Source: Microbacterium binotii
GTDB taxonomy: Bacteria; Actinomycetota; Actinomycetes; Actinomycetales; Microbacteriaceae
Direction of reading: 5' to 3'
Assembly (NCBI RefSeq): GCF_021398715.1
Contig: NZ_CP090347.1
Coordinates: 2,790,001 to 2,854,000 of the forward strand
Length of the DNA stretch: 64,000 bases
The position numbers and the translations under genes are program-made. Positions 41,618 to 52,294 of this stretch are shown here, in pieces (position 1 is the first letter of the stretch; each line of letters starts with the position of its first letter). The notes under the pieces were generated by a model that was given only the letters and a program-made list of their open reading frames with translations, searched no databases and was not told the origin of the DNA.

Positions 41618-42981
41618 GCGCGGTCGCCACGCAGGGCGCGGTGCGACGCACGCTCACCCTGTCACGCTTGCTCGCCCGACCGTCGCGGCAGTCCCGCGCG
41701 GCCCTCGTGCTCCCGATCGTCGCCTTCGCGACCACGACGACGCTGCTGCTGATCGTCGCCGGCGGCACGCGCATGTTCCTCACCGACGACCGCGGCGGGG
41801 CGTTCACCGGGATGTACGGCATCCTCGCGGTGCTCGCCCTCGTCCTGCTCGCCGTTCCGCTGGCCACGCTCGGCGCCGCCGCCGCGCGTCTGTCGAGCCG
41901 GAGGCGCGACGACCGCCTGGCGACGCTGCGGCTGCTGGGCGCCACCTCCGGTGAGGTCGCGGCCATGACGGTGATCGAAGCCGCGGCGACGGCCGCCGTC
42001 GGCGCCGTCGCGGGCGCGATCGGCTACGTCGCCGTCCTGCCGCTCGTGGGCCTGCTGCCGTTCTTCGGCGGCCCGATCGGCGCCGGCGCGGCGTGGGCCG
42101 GATTCGACGTGCTCACCCTCGTGCTCGTGGGGGTCGTGGCGCTCGCGACCGTCAGCGCCACCCTCGGGCTGCGCCGCGTCGCGCTCACGCCACTCGGCGT
42201 GCGTCGGCGTTCGGATCCTGCACCTCGTCGTCGCGTCGCCGTGATCGTCGGTGTGATCGGCGCCGCCGCCGTCGCCGTCCTCGTCCTGAATCTCTCGAGC
42301 ATCGGTCAGCTGGTCGGACCCGCCGTGTCGCTCGCCCTGCTGCTCGCACTGTTCGCCGGTTCCCTCGGCCTGCTGAACCTCGTCGGCACCCCGATCGTCG
42401 CCGCGCGCGGACGCGCGATGGCTCGCCGCGCCGGGGATGCGGCGCACCTGATCGCCGGACGGGAGCTCGCCGCACATGCCTCCGTCGCCTGGAGACGCGT
42501 CTCCGCGATCGCGATGGTCTCGTTCATCGCGGTGGTCGGAGGAGCCGGGATGAGCCTGGTCGCGCTCGCCGGTGGCGACACGGCCGACAGCGGGACGGTG
42601 TTCGCCGACATCCGCACGGGCGTGCTCGTGACGCTCGTCTCGGCCTTCCTGCTCCTGGCGTGCTCCGTCGGGGTGACGCAGGCCGCATCCGTGCTCGAGG
42701 ACCGCGAGCTGATCGTGGGTCTCGACCGCCTCGGCGTGCCCGCGACCGACCTCGCCCGCGCCCGCCGCATCACCGTCCTGCTCCCCCTACGTTGGGCCGC
42801 GCTCGGCGGTGCGCTCGCGGGCATCGCGCTGAGCCTGCCGGTCATCGGCATCACCCTCGTCCTCGCGCCGACGTCGCTGCTGATCATCGGAGGAACCTTC
42901 GCCGTCGGCATCGCCCTCGTGCTCGGCTCACTCGCCTCGACCGAACCTCTCGTGCGGGCGATCCGGCGCGCGGCCGCGTAG
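41614..42981 (+). CDS. FtsX-like ABC transporter permease
   Basis: The 455-residue protein has about ten membrane helices in two FtsX-like halves, each with a helix set such as LAVPLATLGAAAARLSSRRRDDRLATLRLLGATSGEV and SVLEDRELIVGLDRLGVPATDLARARRITV, the cytosolic coupling motif. Large external MacB-type periplasmic domains are missing; external loops are short. Such permeases, common in actinomycetes, probably export or extract membrane-associated substrates such as antimicrobial peptides. It is coupled to the ATPase by an ATGA overlap and convergent with the esterase gene, 6 bp between stops. Confidence 0.85.
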   Translation: MSAVATQGAVRRTLTLSRLLARPSRQSRAALVLPIVAFATTTTLLLIVAGGTRMFLTDDRGGAFTGMYGILAVLALVLLAVPLATLGAAAARLSSRRRDDRLATLRLLGATSGEVAAMTVIEAAATAAVGAVAGAIGYVAVLPLVGLLPFFGGPIGAGAAWAGFDVLTLVLVGVVALATVSATLGLRRVALTPLGVRRRSDPAPRRRVAVIVGVIGAAAVAVLVLNLSSIGQLVGPAVSLALLLALFAGSLGLLNLVGTPIVAARGRAMARRAGDAAHLIAGRELAAHASVAWRRVSAIAMVSFIAVVGGAGMSLVALAGGDTADSGTVFADIRTGVLVTLVSAFLLLACSVGVTQAASVLEDRELIVGLDRLGVPATDLARARRITVLLPLRWAALGGALAGIALSLPVIGITLVLAPTSLLIIGGTFAVGIALVLGSLASTEPLVRAIRRAAA

Positions 42982-42987
42982 TCGCTC

Positions 42988-44436
42988 TCAGGGGCGAGGG
43001 ACGCCGTCCCACAGCTGCAGGAGATTCCGATACTGCACGTCTGCCGGTTGCCGGAGTTCCCCGACACTGCCCGCCTGCAGAACGTCGGCCGCGACGGGTG
43101 ACCACGGAAGGTCGTCGCCGCACGCGAAGTCCAGCGTGATGCGGGCGATGCGCTCCTCGTTCGCAGCGGTGGCCGGAGAGACGTCGGGCATATGCCAGCC
43201 GAGCAGCGCGGCCGCGTCGTATGCGTGGCCGGCGACCCCGCCCTCGACCGCGCCGATCATCAGAAGGTGGGAAGCGCCGCCCGCCGTCGCATGGGCCACG
43301 GCGAGGCGCGCAGCCGGGAGACGGTAGATGTAGTCGGTCAGAGCCCTCTCTCGACCGACCGCGAGCGAGCCGCCCGCATGGGTCACGTAGGCCCGCGACA
43401 TCTCGGTCGCCCGCGCCGCCGGTACCCCCCAGCTCTCGAGCTCGCCGACGAGGTCGCCGAACTCTGCCGGCGCAAACTCCGAGCCGCTCATGAGTCGGAA
43501 GAAGGCGATCTCGTCCTGCGTCGAGCTGACGAGGAGGGGCACGTGCGCCATGCGGCCGTCGGAGAACGCGGCGGCCGGATGCGCAGAGAGCACTCCGCGT
43601 TCCGACCCGGAGTCATCGACGACCCCGAGCGCGCGCGGGGACGGTCCGTTGCGCACTCCGATGTCGGTCGCCAGGATCTCGCTCTGGCGCGCGAGCAGGT
43701 GATCGACGGGCGCGGTCACAAGCGCGGTGGGATCGTCCTGCAGACCCATCGCGGCCAGAAAGTCGTCGGCCATCGAACGGGCACGATCGGCGGGGACGAT
43801 GCGCGACGCACCGGCAGAGAAGATCCCCAGACGCGAGAACGTCCCGGCCGCCGCCGGCGCCGCAGCGAGCGCGGCCGCGAGGAACCCGCCGGCGCTCTCT
43901 CCGATCACGGCCACCCGCGCCGGGTCGCCGCCGAAGCGTCGGATGTGCTGTTGCACCCAGCCGAGCGCCACGATCACATCCTGAAGGCCGAGATTGGTCG
44001 CGTGCGCGAAGGGCCCGCCCAGGTGACTGAGCGACAGGAAGCCCAGGACACCGACGCGATAGTTGAGGGAGACGACCACCGCTCGGCCGGTCGCTGCCAC
44101 CTCGCTCCCGCGGAACGGCCAGCTCGCTCCGGAGCCATGTTCGAACCCGCCGCCGTACAGGGTGACGTAGACCGGCAGATCGACGGCGCCATCGGGCGCC
44201 CAGACGTTGAGGAAGTGGCTGTCCTCCGCGGGCGCCGAACCGAGCTCGGGCATCTCCGGCGGCTCCTGCGCCGGTGAGGCTCCGAACGCGTCGAAGGATC
44301 CCGACTCGTCGAACTCGACCGGGAGCGGGGCGTCGAAACGCTCGGCACGCGCGAACCTGATCCCCAGCCACGCCCTGACGCTCTCGTATCCCTCGGGGCG
44401 CACCCATCCCGCGACCTGGGGCCGGGGCTCACTCAC
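42988..44436 (-). CDS. type B carboxylesterase family protein
   Basis: The 482-residue alpha/beta hydrolase has the oxyanion loop YGGGFEHGSG (about 94-103), NYRVGVLGFL and the nucleophile elbow GESAGG (S181), as in para-nitrobenzyl esterases and cholinesterases. No signal peptide is present, so it acts in the cytoplasm. Its GTG overlaps the stop of the MFS gene upstream (GTGA), so transporter and esterase are made together. The likely job is hydrolysis of an imported ester or carbamate; the OFA-type transporter suggests a carboxylate. Substrate is inferred only. Confidence 0.88.
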   Translation of the reverse strand: MSEPRPQVAGWVRPEGYESVRAWLGIRFARAERFDAPLPVEFDESGSFDAFGASPAQEPPEMPELGSAPAEDSHFLNVWAPDGAVDLPVYVTLYGGGFEHGSGASWPFRGSEVAATGRAVVVSLNYRVGVLGFLSLSHLGGPFAHATNLGLQDVIVALGWVQQHIRRFGGDPARVAVIGESAGGFLAAALAAAPAAAGTFSRLGIFSAGASRIVPADRARSMADDFLAAMGLQDDPTALVTAPVDHLLARQSEILATDIGVRNGPSPRALGVVDDSGSERGVLSAHPAAAFSDGRMAHVPLLVSSTQDEIAFFRLMSGSEFAPAEFGDLVGELESWGVPAARATEMSRAYVTHAGGSLAVGRERALTDYIYRLPAARLAVAHATAGGASHLLMIGAVEGGVAGHAYDAAALLGWHMPDVSPATAANEERIARITLDFACGDDLPWSPVAADVLQAGSVGELRQPADVQYRNLLQLWDGVPRP

Positions 44437-45746
44437 GCCGGCACACCCGCCGCATCCGTCTTGCTCGCCGCGGAGTCGATGGCGACGGCGTTCTTGCGCG
44501 ACAGACGGGCGCCCGATCGCACGGCCACGAGCAGCAGCACGAAGGAGACGATGAAGATGGCGATGTTCATGGCGAAGGAGAGAGTGTACCCACCCGTGGC
44601 TCCGTACAGCAGGCCGTGGATGTAGGCGCCGCCGGCGTTCGCGAGAGATCCGACCATCAGGATGGGGCCGAGGATCTTGCTGTAGTCGAGCGCTCCGAAG
44701 ACGTTGCGCACGAGCACCACGACCGCGACCAGGTTGATTGCCTGGCCCATACCGCCGGCGAAGCTGGCGACGGACAGCGGCAACTCGCCCGAGAAGAGCC
44801 ACATTCCGCCCCATCCGAACAGCGCGATGAGCGTGAAGATCGCCAGGGCCGTGATCGGGCTGAGCCAGTCGATCGCCGCACCGATGGCGAACTTGCCGAC
44901 CGATGCGCCGATGAGCAGGACCGAGAAGACGGATGCCGCGACCGTGAGCGGCAGACCGATCGTCGTCAAGTAGGTGGGCAGATGCTGAACGAGGGCCCCG
45001 GCGAACTGCAGCAGGATGCCGACCACGGCGAACAGGACGAAGGGCAGGCTCCGGAACGCCCGGCGCGCGGGCACACCGGTGAGCGTGACAGAGGTCGCGG
45101 CGTTCGCGCGCTCCGGGTCGTAGCCGTAGGGGCGCTGGTCGCCGGTGGGCCGCAGCTTCGTGACGAACAGCGTGAACGGCAGCAGCGCGACGAGCACGAT
45201 GATCGCGGTCACGACATACGCCGTGCGCCACCCCTGCGCGGAGATGATGGAGCCGATGATCGGGCTGAAGACGGCGCCGCCGACGGCCGTCATCGCGCCG
45301 GCGATTCCCGTGACCAGGCCGAGGTGCTTCTCGAACCAGTTCCCCAGCAGGACGGGGATGGAGAGCACGATGGCGACCGCCTTCGTGACGCCGAGCACGA
45401 GGTTGGCGATGTACAGCGCCCACATGTCCGTCGCCGACGCCGACAGCAGGTACGCGCCTGCGGTGAGCACGACCATCACGGTGAGGAACAGCTTCAGGTT
45501 GATCTTCTCGAACAGCGGCGACGCGATGCCGAGCGCGATGGCGCCGGCGACCCCCGACACCGTGCTCATCAGCGAGACGTCGGCGAGGGGAACACCCAGG
45601 TCCTCGGTCAGCGGCCCCCAGTAGATGCTGGCGGTGTTCATCGTCAGACCGAAACCGACGAACGAGATGACGCAGGCGGCGGCGAACACCACCCACGCGA
45701 AGTGCCAACGGGTGCGCGTAGTCGGGTCAGCGCTGATCGAGTTCAT
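44433..45746 (-). CDS. MFS transporter, oxalate/formate antiporter (OFA)-like
   Basis: The 437-residue permease has twelve helices. WVVFAAACVISFVGFGLTMNTASIYWGPLTEDLG at the start and the ISAQGWRTAYVVTAI segment resemble the OFA and monocarboxylate porter branch of the MFS. The motif A loop is degenerate (ASPLFEKINLKLF). ATG 45746 is preceded by GGAGG at 8 bp; a longer open frame upstream would run through the operator. It is the first gene of a two-gene operon with the esterase, divergent from the GntR regulator. Confidence 0.85.
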   Translation of the reverse strand: MNSISADPTTRTRWHFAWVVFAAACVISFVGFGLTMNTASIYWGPLTEDLGVPLADVSLMSTVSGVAGAIALGIASPLFEKINLKLFLTVMVVLTAGAYLLSASATDMWALYIANLVLGVTKAVAIVLSIPVLLGNWFEKHLGLVTGIAGAMTAVGGAVFSPIIGSIISAQGWRTAYVVTAIIVLVALLPFTLFVTKLRPTGDQRPYGYDPERANAATSVTLTGVPARRAFRSLPFVLFAVVGILLQFAGALVQHLPTYLTTIGLPLTVAASVFSVLLIGASVGKFAIGAAIDWLSPITALAIFTLIALFGWGGMWLFSGELPLSVASFAGGMGQAINLVAVVVLVRNVFGALDYSKILGPILMVGSLANAGGAYIHGLLYGATGGYTLSFAMNIAIFIVSFVLLLVAVRSGARLSRKNAVAIDSAASKTDAAGVPA

Positions 45747-45824
45747 CTTGTTTCCTCCGAACGGGGCAGTCGTCGCCCCGGTGTGCCGTGAAGCGTTCCT
45801 TGCTTCTCTGACGAGTGTACTCAG

Positions 45825-45850
45825 TGAGGACACTGCGTACAGTGTCCTCA
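45825..45850. promoter_or_regulatory. GntR operator palindrome
   Basis: An 11-bp perfect inverted repeat (TGAGGACACTG / CAGTGTCCTCA) with CGTA in the centre lies between the divergent MFS-esterase operon and the GntR gene, 46 bp from the GntR start. GntR/FCD regulators bind such palindromes, so this is the likely autoregulatory and operon operator. Confidence 0.8.
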
Positions 45851-45895
45851 GATCTATCGGGGTCAGTATGCTGACGACGTCGCCAAAGGAGACCC

Positions 45896-46519
45896 ATGAC
45901 GCCCGACGCCATCGCCGAACAGATCGGCCGCGCCATCCGAGAAGGCGAGTACGCCGAGGGAGCACCGCTCGTTCAGGAGGAACTCGGCCGCCGCTTCGGC
46001 GTCAGCCGCAACCCCATCCGCGAAGCGCTGCGACTCCTCGAGGCTCGGGGCCTAGTCGAGATCCGAGGCGGGGGCGGTGCGGTCGTGCGGACGCACTCCG
46101 AAGACGACATCATCGAGCTCTACACACTGCGCAAGGCCCTCGAGCCGACCATCGCCGAGGCCGTCGTGGACGGGGTGACCGGGCGCGCCATCGCCCAATT
46201 GACGACGCTGGTGGACCAGATGACGTCAGACATAGAGACCCGCGAGTGGATGGCGCTGAACTACGCGTTCCACGAGCAGTTGTACCTACTGGCCGACCGG
46301 CCGCGGACGGCGTCGATCCTCACTTCACTCCTCTCCGCCGTTCAGCCGTACTCACGGCGCAACATCGAGGACCTCGGCGGGCGCGCGCGTGCAGATGCGG
46401 AGCATCGCGAGATTCTCGACGCGCTTCGTCGTCGTGACCCTGCGGCTTTCGGCGCACTCCTCGTCGCCCACATGGAAGGCGCCGAGGAGCGGCTCGTGCC
46501 GCACACCGACCGGGCCTGA
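45896..46519 (+). CDS. GntR-family (FadR/FCD) transcriptional regulator
   Basis: The 207-residue protein has an N-terminal GntR winged helix (EGEYAEGAPLVQEELGRRFGVSRNPIREALRLLEARGLVEI) and a C-terminal FCD all-helical domain whose metal/ligand residues appear in NYAFHEQLY and DAEHREILDAL. FCD regulators sense small carboxylates or related metabolites. AAAGGAG precedes the ATG. It is divergent from the MFS-esterase operon over a perfect palindrome and likely represses it in the absence of substrate. Confidence 0.93.
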   Translation: MTPDAIAEQIGRAIREGEYAEGAPLVQEELGRRFGVSRNPIREALRLLEARGLVEIRGGGGAVVRTHSEDDIIELYTLRKALEPTIAEAVVDGVTGRAIAQLTTLVDQMTSDIETREWMALNYAFHEQLYLLADRPRTASILTSLLSAVQPYSRRNIEDLGGRARADAEHREILDALRRRDPAAFGALLVAHMEGAEERLVPHTDRA

Positions 46520-46563
46520 TCACCGCGCCGGTACATCCGAGTGCCGACGCGATCCACGGGTTG

Positions 46564-46577
46564 TCGAAATCTTTCGA
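46564..46577. promoter_or_regulatory. TCGAAA-N2-TTTCGA palindrome upstream of the GH9 gene
   Basis: A 6-bp inverted repeat with a 2-bp spacer lies about 30 bp upstream of the CelR-like site. Motifs of the type CGAAA-N-TTTCG are bound by LacI-family hemicellulose regulators in other actinomycetes, so it may be a second operator. A candidate -10 (TATGTT, 46598-46603) lies between the two palindromes. Confidence 0.45.
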
Positions 46578-46606
46578 TACGCCCGCATGCGTTCTGCTAT
46601 GTTCCG

Positions 46607-46633
46607 TGGGAGCGCTCTCTGAGAGCGCTCCCA
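46607..46633. promoter_or_regulatory. CelR/CebR-type operator, double palindrome
   Basis: Two 13-nt arms (TGGGAGCGCTCTC and GAGAGCGCTCCCA) surround a single T, forming a perfect 27-bp inverted repeat. Each half closely resembles TGGGAGCGCTCCCA, the operator of the cellobiose-responsive LacI regulators CelR (Thermobifida) and CebR (Streptomyces). It lies 16 bp before the GH9 start, overlapping the expected transcription start. Confidence 0.88.
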
Positions 46634-46649
46634 GAGCGAAGGAGCTTGA

Positions 46650-49600
46650 ATGCGCGCGACGACGCGACACGTGAGACGCGACCTTGCCGTCTTGATGATC
46701 GGAGCGCTGGCGACCGCCGGCGCCGTGTCTCTGCCCACCGCCGCGAGCGCGGCACCCACGGACTACGTGCAGAACGGCACGTTCACGTCCGGACACGAAC
46801 CGTGGTGGTCTGCCGGGGTGGATGCGTTCCGCACCGACGGCGGCGTGTTCTGCGCCGATGTGCCCGCCACCGCCAACCCCTGGGACGTGCTGATCGGGCA
46901 GAGCGACCTGCCGCTGACGGCGGGTGTCGACTACATCCTCAAAGCCGACGTGCGCGCAAGCGATCCCGCTACGCTCGTCACCCAGGTGGCCCCCAAGGTC
47001 GCCGACGCGTCGTTCAGCACCTACACGAGCCAGACCGCCTCGCTCACGGATGCGTGGCAGACGCTTAGCTACACCTTCACCGCCCGCGACTTCGGCCAGG
47101 GCACGATCTCCGATCTGCAGTTCCGCCTCGGCGCGAACAGCACCCCCACCACCTTCTGTCTCGACAACGTCTCTCTCCTCGAGGAGGACTCCGTGCCGCC
47201 CGTCGATCCGGATCCCGTGGACCCGGTCGTCGGCACGGACCAGCTGCTGCCGAACCCGACCTTCGACAGCGGCACGAGCCCGTGGTGGACGGCCGGCCCC
47301 GTGACGTTGTCGAGCCCCGACAGCAACCTGTGCGCCACCGTGACCGGCGCGACCGCCAATCTCTGGGACGTGCTCGTCGGACACAACGACATCCCTCTCC
47401 CGGGGGAGACGGCCTTCCGGCTCAGCTTCACCGCATCCGCCTCTGCACCGGTGACGGCCTCGACCAAGGTCGGCACCTACTCGGGCGCGTCGACGGAGGA
47501 CTTCATCGAGCGCACGTTCGCCGTGGGCACGATGAAGCAGACGTACGAGTACACGTTCGAGACCACGCCCGCCGCCACGTTCCACCTCTCACAGGTGCAG
47601 TTCCGCGTGGGAGGCGTGCCGGAGGGCACCGTCATCTGCTTCGACGACGTGACCCTGACGGGCACGAAGTACACCTATCAGGCCGACACCGGCCCGGCGG
47701 TGAAGGTCAACCAGGTCGGTTACCTTCCGCGCGGGCCGAAGCACGCGACCGTCGTGACGGATGCGGCCGAGCCGCTCGTCTGGACACTCGAGGACGCGAG
47801 CGGCGCCACTGTCGCGACCGGCGCCACGACGCCCGCCGGGTTCGACGCGAGCGCCGGGGTCGATGTGCACAAGATCGACTTCTCCGACGTCACAGCCACC
47901 GGTGACGGGATGCGGCTGCGCGTCGGCGCCGAGCTGAGCCATCCGTTCCGCATCGCCGCCGACGTGTTCCAGTCGCTGCGCACCGACTCGCTGCGCTTCT
48001 TCTACACGAACCGATCCGGCATCGCGATCGACGGCGACATCGCGGGCGCCGAGTACGCGCGTCCCGCAGGACACCTGAACGAGGGCGCGAACCAGGGCGA
48101 CAGCAACGTCGGCTGTCTCGAGCCGCAGACCTGGTCCGACGGCTGGACGTGCTCCGACCGTCACGACGTCACGGGCGGCTGGTACGACGCGGGAGACCAC
48201 GGCAAGTACGTGGTCAACGGCGGCATCGCCGTCGCCCAGCTGCTGTCGGCGTACGAGCGCTCGCTTCCCGCCGGCACCGAGGCCGCCCTCGGCGACTCGA
48301 CCCTGGCTGTACCGGAGCGCGGCAACGGCACCCCCGACATCCTCGACGAGTCGCGGTGGGAGCTGGAGTTCCTGCTCAAGATGCAGGTTCCCGCGGGCGA
48401 TCCGCTGGCGGGGATGGCCTGGCACAAGGTCACCGATCGCGCGTGGACGGGCCTTCCGCTGATGCCGCACGAAGACCCGCAGGAGCGGCTGCTGCACCGC
48501 CCGTCGACGGCGGCCACGCTGAACCTCGCCGCCACGGCCGCGCAGGCGTCGCGCCTGTTCGAGCCGTACGACGCGGCCTTCGCATCCCGCCTGCGCGAGG
48601 CGGCCGAGACGGCGTACGACGCGGCTCTCGCACACCCTGACCTCCTCGCACCCGAGGAGGACGGCGTGGGCGGCGGCACGTACGCCGACGACACCGTCAC
48701 CGACGAGTTCTACTGGGCGGCGGCGGAGCTCTACCTCACCACCGGCAGCGACCGCTACCGCGACGAGGTGGAGAACAACCCGCTGCACACCGCCGACATC
48801 TTCACGGCCGGCGGCTTCTACTGGGGCGACGTGGCGGCCCTCGGGCGCATGCAGCTCGCGCGCTTCGGCACGGACCTGCCAGACATCGACCGCATCCGTC
48901 AGTCGGTCGTGGATGCGGCCGAGAAGCTCATCGCCGATCAGAAGGCGCAGCCGTTCGGTCAGCCGTACGCCCCGAAGGAAGGCCTGTACGACTGGGGCTC
49001 GAACTCGGCCGTGCTGAACAACCAGGTCGTGCTGGCCACGGCGTTCGATCTGACGCAACGCCCGCGCTACGCGGACGCGGTCATCGAGGCGTACGACTAC
49101 CTGTTCGGTCGCAACGTGCTGGGCCAGTCGTACGTGACCGGTTACGGCACGAACGACTCGCGCAACCAGCACAGCCGCTGGTACGCGCACGCGCTCGACC
49201 CGCAGCTGCCGCATCCGCCGATCGGCACGGTGGCCGGCGGACCGAACTCGTCGATCCAGGATCCGGTCGCGAGCGCCTGGCTCGCGGGGTGCGCACCGCA
49301 GGCCTGCTACGTCGACGACATCGGCGCGTGGTCGGTGAACGAGATCACGGTCAACTGGAACTCCGCGCTCGCGTGGGTGGCGTCCTTCGTCGCCGACCTC
49401 GGTGACGGCTTCGTCGCGGTGACCCCTGTCGCGGTCGACGACACCGCATCCGGAGCACCGGGCGAGCCGATCACCGTCGAACCGCTCGCCAACGACCGCG
49501 CCGGCGACGCCGACATCCCCTTGGATGCCGCGACCCTGACGCTGCTGGATGGCACCGGTGACGCTTCGGCCCGGGCGGCCGCGGCTCCCGTGACCTCGGT

Positions 49601-49922
49601 GACGATCACGGGCCAGGGTCGCTACGACCTCGACGGTGAGCGCATCGTGTTCACCCCCGAGGCCGACTTCGTCGGGACGGCGACCCCCGTCACGTACCGC
49701 GTGGCGGACACCCGAGGCACCGAGGTGACCGCGACGTTCACGCCCACGGTGCGGGCGGCCGCCGCATCCGATCCGTCGACCGCGGTGCCGGCCACGCCGG
49801 GACGCGGGTCCCTGCCGCAGACCGGCGTCGACACCTCACCCCTGTGGGCGATCGGGGCAGCCGCGCTCGCGTTGCTCGGCGCGGGAGCGTACCTCGTGCG
49901 ACGTCGCCGCCGCGCGGCCTGA
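46650..49922 (+). CDS. wall-anchored GH9 endoglucanase/cellulase with two CBM4/9 modules
   Basis: The 1090-residue protein has a signal peptide (to about residue 32) and two CBM4_9-like modules (each beginning with N..F..G..PWW; about 35-180 and 190-345). An N-terminal cellulase Ig domain (VKVNQVGYLP) leads to the GH9 (alpha/alpha)6 barrel with GGWYDAGDHGKYVVNGG supplying the catalytic aspartates and DDIGAWSVNEITVNWNSALAW the acid Glu. A CshA-type Ig repeat (VAVDDTASGAPGEPITVEPLANDRAGD) precedes LPQTG (1055-1059), a helix and RRRRR. It should cut beta-1,4-glucan at the cell surface. GGAG precedes the ATG. The CelR-type operator supports a cellulose role; GH9 endoxanthanases exist as an alternative. 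Confidence 0.93.
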   Translation: MRATTRHVRRDLAVLMIGALATAGAVSLPTAASAAPTDYVQNGTFTSGHEPWWSAGVDAFRTDGGVFCADVPATANPWDVLIGQSDLPLTAGVDYILKADVRASDPATLVTQVAPKVADASFSTYTSQTASLTDAWQTLSYTFTARDFGQGTISDLQFRLGANSTPTTFCLDNVSLLEEDSVPPVDPDPVDPVVGTDQLLPNPTFDSGTSPWWTAGPVTLSSPDSNLCATVTGATANLWDVLVGHNDIPLPGETAFRLSFTASASAPVTASTKVGTYSGASTEDFIERTFAVGTMKQTYEYTFETTPAATFHLSQVQFRVGGVPEGTVICFDDVTLTGTKYTYQADTGPAVKVNQVGYLPRGPKHATVVTDAAEPLVWTLEDASGATVATGATTPAGFDASAGVDVHKIDFSDVTATGDGMRLRVGAELSHPFRIAADVFQSLRTDSLRFFYTNRSGIAIDGDIAGAEYARPAGHLNEGANQGDSNVGCLEPQTWSDGWTCSDRHDVTGGWYDAGDHGKYVVNGGIAVAQLLSAYERSLPAGTEAALGDSTLAVPERGNGTPDILDESRWELEFLLKMQVPAGDPLAGMAWHKVTDRAWTGLPLMPHEDPQERLLHRPSTAATLNLAATAAQASRLFEPYDAAFASRLREAAETAYDAALAHPDLLAPEEDGVGGGTYADDTVTDEFYWAAAELYLTTGSDRYRDEVENNPLHTADIFTAGGFYWGDVAALGRMQLARFGTDLPDIDRIRQSVVDAAEKLIADQKAQPFGQPYAPKEGLYDWGSNSAVLNNQVVLATAFDLTQRPRYADAVIEAYDYLFGRNVLGQSYVTGYGTNDSRNQHSRWYAHALDPQLPHPPIGTVAGGPNSSIQDPVASAWLAGCAPQACYVDDIGAWSVNEITVNWNSALAWVASFVADLGDGFVAVTPVAVDDTASGAPGEPITVEPLANDRAGDADIPLDAATLTLLDGTGDASARAAAAPVTSVTITGQGRYDLDGERIVFTPEADFVGTATPVTYRVADTRGTEVTATFTPTVRAAAASDPSTAVPATPGRGSLPQTGVDTSPLWAIGAAALALLGAGAYLVRRRRRAA

Positions 49923-49929
49923 GCGCATG

Positions 49930-49965
49930 ACGAAGCCCCGGCGGGATCACCCGTCGGGGCTTCGT
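49930..49965 (+). terminator. terminator after GH9 gene
   Basis: An 11-bp perfect stem (ACGAAGCCCCG / CGGGGCTTCGT) starts 7 bp after the stop. It can work in both directions, but the opposing gene ends 85 bp further on. Confidence 0.85.
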
Positions 49966-50050
49966 CGCGCCGACTGCGGATGCAGCGCTCCCGCAGGCCC
50001 TCCCACACAGGGAGTTCCGACGGGGCATCGTCACACGCGGGCGTGCCGCA

Positions 50051-51826
<1,776 letters not shown>

Positions 51827-52294
51827 CGCCTCCGCCTCTCCTGGCTCATTCGGAAGAGGCCGATGCTCTCCCTAGATGTAGGAGTCGGCGTCGGCGGGCA
51901 TGTCACACCTCTTTATCGAGTTTCCTTGCAGGAGTTCCCCGTGACTTCTGGAGCATCCATCGCACGATGCCCGTGAAAAGAACACCCGGCCTCACTTCCG
52001 GGAGAGTGGAGTCGATTCTTCTCGAGAGCGCGCGGATTCGTGCGCGGCTTAGAGGTCACGCGTGACCTTCATCGCGGTGCGAGCGCGCCTCGCGGCGGGC
52101 GGTCGTTGGAACGGCGAAAGGCTCTGCGGCGCGAGTTGGCGTCAGCCCCAGAGACGGGCAGCGTCGTGGTCTGCGTGAACGAGTGCCCCGTCCGCCGAAC
52201 GTGCCGCGTCCGGGGCTGAGCGGAGGGCATCTTTCAGCGATGGATCTGACCCTCGAGAGATGGGAGCCGGGTGCTGTTCGGTGGGCGCCGACGA
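51827..52294. other. 468-bp gap without a supportable gene
   Basis: The stretch upstream of the surface-protein gene is free of any convincing coding frame. A 32-codon frame at 51967-52065 and arginine-rich frames on both strands look like chance. It holds a short GTCGGC repeat trace (51889-51896) that echoes the microsatellite, and it begins the irregular region that contains Lsr2 and the mobile fragments. Confidence 0.5.
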
